Below, piece after piece: positions 58,480 through 64,000 of a DNA stretch of 64,000 bases. Below the pieces are notes generated by a model. The model had not been told where the DNA came from. It saw nothing but the letters and a program-made list of their open reading frames with translations, and did not search any database. This DNA comes from Chamaecyparis obtusa (lineage: Eukaryota; Streptophyta; Pinopsida; Cupressales; Cupressaceae). Each line of letters begins with the position of its first letter. Within the stretch, counting starts at the first letter, position 1. Location of the stretch: NCBI GenBank assembly GCA_027943335.1, contig BSBK01006022.1, positions 868,001 to 932,000 on the forward strand. The letters are read 5' to 3'. The translations under genes and the position numbers were made by a program.

Positions 58480-59950
58480 CCTTGGAATGTTCTTCTGTTG
58501 AATGCACAACCAGAGATACATCTATTTGCTCTAATTTCTTTGAACTTTCATCCTCTACCAAATGCTCACAAAGACCTCTTCCTTTAACCAGCTTGGTGGT
58601 TTGGATATCAATGTCATACTCCATCACTTTGGTAATCCAACCAGCTATTTTCTCATTTAGGTCTTTGGAAAGCAAAAATTCTTTGACACTTGGATGAGTA
58701 ACTTTCAAGTGTACCTTGCTATGGGTCAACAAATATATAAACTTTTTAATGCTTTTTACCACAACAAGTACATGTTTTTCCACAAAAGAGTATCTGTGTT
58801 CATACTCTTCTAAACCTTTGCTGAAGAAAGCAATAGGCTACTCCAATCCATCTGAATTTTCTTGAGTCAGCATTGCAGATACAGCCTCATGACCTCCATA
58901 AGTATAAAGGATAAAATCCTTTCTAAAATTTGGGTTTAATAGAGTAGGAGCTTTTGTCAAGGCTTCTTTGATAGCTTGGAAATTGGCTTTCCTTTCTTTA
59001 GTCCAGTTGAAGGCTGAACCTTTCTTTAACATGGCTATCAAAGGCTTCAGTAAATTTGCAATATTAGGCAAGAAATCCCTAACAAAATTAATCCTCCCTA
59101 TGAAAGATTGAAGGCTTTTCTTATGATGTGGCAAGGGTAGCTCTAGGATGGCTGCAATCCTTTCAGGGTCTACTGTGATTCTTTCTTTGGACACTATGTA
59201 TCCTAACAATTTCCCCTCATGAACTACAAACACACATTTCTTGGGATTAAGAGATATCCCAAACTCTCTACACCTTTCAAAGATCTTCCTCAGATGTTTG
59301 ATATGATCTGTTATATATTTAGAATAGACAGTTATGTCATCTAAGTAGACTAGTACAAACTTGTACATGAAGCTTTTAAAGACCATATCTATTGTCTTTT
59401 GAAAAGTAGCACCTACGTTTGACAAACCAAAGGGCATCTTTTGATAAGCCATGGTTCCCCACTTCATTGTAAATGCAATCTTGTATTGGTCTTCTTCATT
59501 AACTAGGATCTGATTATATCCTGAATAGCCATCCAATAATGAAAATCTCTTGGATCCAAAGACACATTGTAAGATTTGTTCCATAGAGGGTAATGGATGG
59601 TGGTCTTTTAAAGAGGCTCTATTGAGATCCCTGAAGTCAACACATAATCTCAACTCCCCATTCTTCTTCCTTACAGGAACAAGGTTGGAAACCCAACTAG
59701 TATGCTTGATGGGGTAGATGATACCACTTTCTATCAATTTGAGCACTTCTCTATGCATAAGTGGCTCAAGCTTGGGATTAATAGGCCTTTGCTTTTGTCT
59801 CACTGGTTTGGCATTAGGCTCTAGTTCAATAGTGTGCTGAGCAAGGGCTAGATTAAAACCTTTAAGGTCTTCATATTTCCATGCAAATACATCATTGAAT
59901 TCCTTAAATAATTGAGTGTAAGACTACTTTTCTAATTCAGTGTTTACTTT
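58480..59950 (-). pseudogene. Gypsy reverse transcriptase with degenerate RNase H (element H)
   Basis: Minus strand. Upstream blocks FAWKYEDLKGF and LAQHTIELEP lead to RQKQRPINPKLEPLM. The RT fingers and palm follow: GELRLCVDFRDLNRA, FSLLDGYSGYNQI (first catalytic D), MPFGLSNVGATFQ and LVYLDDITVYS (YLDD box). The connected RNase H reads ILYTYGGHEAVSAML where an Asp would be expected (LYTDAS pattern). It then reads EKHVLVVVKSIKKF and TKLVKGRGLCEHL, so its active site is degenerate. One stop lies between RT and RNase H near 58837. RT itself is open for over 300 codons. Confidence 0.92.
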
Positions 59951-60214
59951 TCCAAATTATAAGCTTTTACCTGGTTCCAACTCTAATTCAACACAATGTT
60001 CTTGTTGAACTACCAAGCCAGCTTTGTTCTTCTTAATTTGATCATCCTTGTTAAAGATAACTTCTAAGGTGACAAGACCTCTAGGCATCTTATTAGACTT
60101 AAGTTGTATTACTTGGTCACCATAGTTCTGCAACAGTCTATCTTGGTTATGTTATGAGAAGACATCTTCTTCAAACAAGAATTGTAGGATCTACTCATCA
60201 TTGTCAAACACTTG

Positions 60215-60685
60215 TCAATTAGTATCATTATCAAGGATAGAAGGTCTGATAATTATTTTGATATGTTGTTGGGTCTCCTCCTTTGAAATACTATTAGGAA
60301 TGTCATATTGAGATCCAACAACAACTAATCTATCTACATTTTGATTTAGCTTCCTAGGGATGGCAACAATATTGAAAGCACAAAAGTCTTCAATTGCATC
60401 CCAAACTCTATGTTTGTATGCTTTCATGGTGTCATTTTTGGTTGCACTTATCCCTCTTACTTGGCTGACTACTAACTCACTGTAACCATAAACTTTTAGG
60501 GCTTTGAGCCCTCTTTTTCTAGCCCACTCCAGTCCATTCACTAGACTTTCATATTCTGCACTGTTGCTAGTGTAGGAGAAACTAAATCTAAAAGTTGTAC
60601 AATATCTTTCCCCTTTTGGGGACACTAGCATAGCACCACCACCATAACCATGTCTACTTCTAGCTCCATCAAAAACAATTCCCAA
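60215..60685 (-). CDS. RNase H-like domain (RVT_3 type) upstream of RT (element H)
   Basis: Minus strand, 156 codons from ATG. Motifs in order are IVFDGARSRHGYGGGAML (catalytic D), NSAEYESLVNGLEWARKRG (E) and KVYGYSELVVSQVRG, where the family has VYGDSELVV so the third residue is Y instead of D. NQNVDRLVV (D) follows. It resembles the archaeal-type RNase H (aRNH, RVT_3) that plant Tat/Ogre gypsy elements carry in addition to their own RNase H. In those elements it normally sits between RNase H and integrase; here it lies between protease and RT. Whether it is a separate ORF or part of a polyprotein is unclear, since stops lie either side. The changed Asp suggests reduced or no activity in this copy. 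Confidence 0.8.
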   Translation of the reverse strand: MGIVFDGARSRHGYGGGAMLVSPKGERYCTTFRFSFSYTSNSAEYESLVNGLEWARKRGLKALKVYGYSELVVSQVRGISATKNDTMKAYKHRVWDAIEDFCAFNIVAIPRKLNQNVDRLVVVGSQYDIPNSISKEETQQHIKIIIRPSILDNDTN

Positions 60686-60687
60686 AC

Positions 60688-61434
60688 CTAGTTACTCTGA
60701 TCCTCTAAATCAGTGTCCTCTTTGAGAAGGTTTGGTTCTATGGATCCACTTTCTTGTATCAAATAGCTCCCCAAACTAGCATCCCAAATAACATTTTCTT
60801 GGGCCTCTAAAGCCTTTTCTGATTCTAGTTCATCTAGTAAAATATCAGGGATATTCTCTATCTTAGTGTTTTCTTCTCTGATAGTTGGGAAGTCATTGCT
60901 ATCAAATGCAAGGCAGCTTGCATTGATCATATTGGACACATATGGTTCTATATGGTGTGCTACCAATGATTTAGATTTAATGGTGACCCTAGTACCATAT
61001 CTTGTGTGGAAGAGCATGTGAGACCAATCAGAAGAAAGGTAGCCTCCTATCTTGGCTGTAAACTCCCTTGATAGACATATCGAAAATAAAGCAAGGAGAT
61101 CTATGATATATATATCAAGTAGGATGGAGAAATTAGGACTTTCATGAAGGATTAGACTAGTATCCTTAGCTACACCTATGGTATTAACTGAGGATCCATC
61201 AAGTTGTGTAACCTTCTTTTGGAAGGGTTCATATTTAAGTCCTAATTGGTCAGTCACCTTTTTTGGCATTACAGTACTAGTAGCTCCACTGTCTACCATA
61301 CAATTATGTACTAAGAATTTTCCAATAATTAAAGATACATAAAAGGGAGGTGGTTTTGAGTTCCTACCTTGAATGGTATTGGCTTTGGAGTTGCAATTTG
61401 GAGCCTCCTTTTCTTGATCAATGTTGACCAACAC
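60688..61434 (-). CDS. Gypsy aspartic protease (element H)
   Basis: Minus strand, 248 codons. FYVSLIIGKFLVHNCMVDSG followed by ATSTVMP carries the D-S-G active site of retroelement aspartic proteases. Downstream come LGLKYEPFQKKVTQLDGSS and SFSILLDIYIID-like stretches typical of the family; the latter half is acidic. Proteases of this class cut the Gag-Pol polyprotein. The frame begins where the preceding Gag frame ends (overlap at 61434), consistent with a frameshift or decay in this copy. Confidence 0.82.
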   Translation of the reverse strand: MLVNIDQEKEAPNCNSKANTIQGRNSKPPPFYVSLIIGKFLVHNCMVDSGATSTVMPKKVTDQLGLKYEPFQKKVTQLDGSSVNTIGVAKDTSLILHESPNFSILLDIYIIDLLALFSICLSREFTAKIGGYLSSDWSHMLFHTRYGTRVTIKSKSLVAHHIEPYVSNMINASCLAFDSNDFPTIREENTKIENIPDILLDELESEKALEAQENVIWDASLGSYLIQESGSIEPNLLKEDTDLEDQSN

Positions 61435-62000
61435 TAGCTTTGTAGTCTCTTTTGTAGGCTGAGGAGTTTTACTTCAGTCATGGCTTTCTTCAAAATCTCA
61501 GGTTGTCCTGGAATAGCCAAAGAGTCCCACATAGACATAGTAACATTCGCCTTCTTCATGTTATCTACAATGTTGAAAGGTGTCACAGTATGTACTCTTT
61601 GTTGTGCTTTTACTATGATGGGCTCTACTTCTTTGGAAAGTTGGACTTCTTTGCTTGTAATGATAGGAGCCTTCTTAAATATGACAAGAGTAGGTTGCTG
61701 CAATGGCTCTGTAGATGTAGTAGCTTTAATCCTAGAATCTCCTCGCTCCATGTCTTGAGCTCTTCTCTTTGATCTTGTGTTGACAGCAATGGAAAATTCA
61801 CCATTGATTCCATTGAAGTCTTGCTGCTCCCAATTGAATACAATAGTCTCATTAACTTGTGATTCTTGTTGAGGAATTGATGCACTACAAGAGGCCTCTA
61901 ATTGAGCATGTGAGGCATTCTGAACCATTAGAGCTTGGTTCATCCATCCATTTGAACATGTAGCTTAATTGTGAGGTTGATTACAAGGAAAACACCATTC
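61434..62000 (-). pseudogene. Gag C-terminal region and zinc knuckle (element H)
   Basis: Minus strand. EWCFPCNQPHN then an in-frame stop and ATC near 61975 is a gypsy-type knuckle (C-x2-C-x3-H-x4-C). The frame 61943-61434 continues with a Gln/Asn-rich linker and a Lys-rich region leading to the protease frame. There are no other motifs. Confidence 0.65.
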
Positions 62001-62297
62001 ATTGTCTAAGGCCATATTATTTTGACTAGGAACAACATCCCTAATTGGATTTGCAGAATTAAGAGGCGCAGGGTTATATGGTTGGAATGGTCTTTGATTA
62101 AAATTTTGCTTTTGGTAAGCTCCTTGATAACCTCCTTTGTATCATGGCCTATTTTGCTGATAAGGCTATCCTTGATTCTGATATTTTTGATTAGGACCTT
62201 GGCCTTGTGGTTGAAAGCAGGGTCTAATTCCTTGCCCTTACTTCTTTAGGTTTCTAACCTCTTTAGTTAAAGTCTACAGCAAATTTGTCATTTCTTG

Positions 62298-63065
62298 CTA
62301 ACTACTTGGCTGACTATTCTTCATCTCTTGTAGTTCTTGAGAGAAACTTGCCCTTGGCTCCTGACCACTAGTACTAGCCTGAGGTGCTAATATGGTGGGA
62401 ATAGGGGTAAAAGGAGGTATTTGTAGAGGTGTAGTGGGCTGAAGGCTAGGAAAGATGGGCATGCGTGGCCTTCTTACTATCATGCCTGCCTAGATTAAAC
62501 AATTTTTGGCTCTAACAGCTATGTCAAAAGCTTGGGGTAAAGAGGTACCACCCATAGATTGGATCATGATAGAGATTTGACCATTCAAGCTTTACAAGAA
62601 GTATAGGAAAGCATGATCAACTGATGGCCTTACTGAGACTGGAATTCTATTCCATGTCTTGAGGAATCTATTGTTATAATCTGTCATTTGTTCTTGAGGG
62701 TCTCTTTTAATGGTTGTTAACTGCTCAACCAAAGACAAGTTGTTTGATTTATCTTCAAAGTGTTTACTCAATGCATCTCCTAATCCATCCCATGAATTAA
62801 TGGAACCAATAGCTAAAATTATAAACCATTCAAGAGCCTTACCTTTGAGGGAGGCTGCTAATAACTTAGTGGCCACATCTTTTTGAGTTATATTATATAT
62901 GCTGCAGATAGTGGTCACATCTCTAATGTGTTCAAAAGTTGTAGTTTGTCCTTCACCTGTGAAAGTAGGTAGACTCTTTAGTGTGACTAAGGGCACATCA
63001 TGATGTTGAGAAAAAGTCAATGGACTTCCTTGGTTGAAAGGTGCAAAAGAAAACTGCCTAGCCAT
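62298..63065 (-). pseudogene. Gypsy Gag capsid region (element H)
   Basis: Minus strand. It begins at ATG 63065 (MARQFSFAPFNQGSPLTF). The Retrotrans_gag-type domain has LPTFTGEGQTTTFEHIRDV, LLAASLKGKALEWF and WDGLGDALSKHFEDKSNN, then DPQEQMTDYNNRFLKTWNRI. A TAA at 62592 and a TAG near 62488 interrupt the frame, which otherwise continues to a Pro-rich tail (62483-62298). It assembles the particle in intact relatives. Confidence 0.88.
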
Positions 63066-63470
63066 TGTAGGAGCTAGAACTTGCTGAGTAGCAACTATGT
63101 GGGTTGTATTTGATGCTGGATCTGAATCTTCTTCTAGATCTCTGGTTAGAGATCTTCCTCTTCTTCTGAGATGAAAGGGAAAAAGTCTCCTTTCTGAAGT
63201 ATCAAGTGGTGTAGATTGTACTCTCCTTGCAAGGGATGTTCTCTAGGTTGATCTACCTTTGTAGCTTCTTTTTAAGGGCAACTCTAAAAATTCAGTGGGC
63301 TTTGAGCTCCTAGTCTCAATATTTCTCATAAACTTTGAACAAGGTTAGCCTGAATCTGTGAAATCATTGGAGTCGCCAGATATACTTGAATATCAACCTT
63401 TGAAAGGTCTATATTATGTAATTAGTATATTAGAGATAACATAATCTTTAAAGATGAACTTATTTTTGAG

Positions 63471-63488
63471 GTCCCACCGGGCGTGCCA
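63471..63488 (-). other. Primer-binding site, element H (non-iMet)
   Basis: On the minus strand TGGCACGCCCGGTGGGAC lies four bases from the LTR. It starts TGG as expected for a tRNA 3' CCA complement. The tRNA species is not assigned. Confidence 0.7.
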
Positions 63489-63492
63489 GAAT

Positions 63493-63796
63493 TGTTATAC
63501 ACTAAGTTTGCACCCTTGTTTCAAGCTCTCTTGGTCTTGATAACTTAGTATAACATGGGAATCATCTCTAGGTGTGGGACCTATGCTAACTGAGATGAGA
63601 CCTCCAGGTTCTAGGCTAGTTCCTCTTGGATAATCACCTTAATTTTCTCTTCTTGACATGAAAGTAAACTCTTGAGGGAAAAGGGATAGAAGGAATGCAT
63701 GAAAGGGAAATGACTGAAAGCAAACTATCCTACTAGGTGATACACTGAAAAGATGGTATGAATTATAGTATAGAGAATGAAATCAGTGCACAAACT
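63493..63796 (-). repeat. 5' LTR of element H, inner part
   Basis: It matches 53744 onward for about 300 bp with few differences (for example CATATGAATC against CATGGGAATC). It is interrupted at 63797 by element I. Confidence 0.92.
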
Positions 63797-64000
63797 TGTT
63801 AGGAACGAATGCAAAGTGTTTTGGCAGTCATTCTGTAGCAGTTATTGTTGCATTCATGACTTGGATTGTCATTGATGTCAACACAGTGATATTTTGGATA
63901 TTAGCAGGAAAGCGGGTATAGTTTTGTTTTGCGTACATATTTTATTGTAGATTGGCTTTTGTGCAGTTGATGGTATGTTCTTTGGTGTGTTATTAACCTA
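63797..64000 (+). mobile_element. Element I: start of an LTR element, runs off the window
   Basis: TGTTAGGAACGAATGC replaces the expected LTR H sequence exactly where the left H LTR reads AGGTCCAAGAG. The motif TTGTCATTGATGTCAACA a short way in is shared with the LTR starts of B and F. Only the first 204 bp are present. Confidence 0.75.

Larger units (their letters stand above)
53744..63796 (-). mobile_element. Element H: Ty3/gypsy retrotransposon with an extra RNase H
   Basis: Left and right LTR copies share their first 300 or so bases (53744 and 63493, TGTTATACACTAAGTTTGC). The right one is cut by element I. On the minus strand from 63.1 to 57.2 kb are Gag, a zinc knuckle, aspartic protease, an RNase H-like domain, reverse transcriptase, a degenerate second RNase H and integrase. 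The RT-then-integrase order and sequence are those of Ty3/gypsy. In-frame stops occur in gag and the linkers, so this copy is inactive, though most domains are readable. Its target duplication cannot be checked because the right end is outside the window. Confidence 0.9.

Noticed and set aside
61480..61772. Two overlapping plus frames opposite Gag/protease of H
   Set aside because: They are shadows of the minus-strand gypsy coding region, which has clear motifs.

Overview
This window looks like nuclear DNA from a land plant with a large, retrotransposon-swollen genome. A conifer-type gymnosperm would fit, but no species can be named from the sequence. The coding signals fall into one host-type exon (an ATL-style RING-H2 finger at about 2.3-3.3 kb) and many plant LTR retrotransposons. 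Several elements have primer-binding sites complementary to initiator-Met tRNA (TGGTATCAGAGC or close). There is no prokaryotic gene organisation.

Layout. 1-7.7 kb: RING-H2 last exon in otherwise gene-poor DNA. 7.7-17.3 kb: a decayed minus-strand Ty3/gypsy relic (element K), split by complete plus-strand element A (8661-16638, target duplication GTATT). 17.6-19.6 kb: an LTR remnant (J), AT-rich DNA and an unassigned ORF. 19.6 kb to past 53.7 kb: a minus-strand Ty1/copia element (F) that is the scaffold for a deep nest. Its 3' LTR was hit by LTR fragment D. D was then hit by gag-only element B (20871-31780) and by insert E (32952-38240). B was hit by young element C (24943-29797, duplication TACTG). 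The integrase region of F carries a 2.16-kb non-coding element S (40689-42844, duplication ACATC). The gag of F carries element G (44904-53153, duplication TGTTT). The 5' LTR of F is cut by gypsy element H (53744 onward, minus strand), and the 5' LTR of H is cut at 63797 by the first 204 bases of element I.

The most interesting material is the pair A and G. Both are full-length LTR elements with tRNA-iMet-type primer sites and Sirevirus-like polypurine tracts, but with no protease, integrase or reverse transcriptase. Each carries ORF1, a coiled coil plus an array of CCHC zinc knuckles resembling the C-terminal half of the Gag of B, and a large ORF2 (about 1,200 residues in A) of unknown function with a coiled-coil, charged C-terminal half. 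Insert E carries what looks like a more distant ORF2 relative without visible LTRs. In all three a TATA-like box lies shortly upstream of ORF2, suggesting an internal promoter. I infer a family of pol-less elements that depend on a copia/Sirevirus-type helper and carry a conserved extra protein.

Almost every retroelement ORF here is broken by stops or frameshifts, so these are genomic relics. Boundaries with matched target duplications are firm. Assignments in K, J, D and E are weaker. All homology statements come from reading motifs by eye, without database searches.
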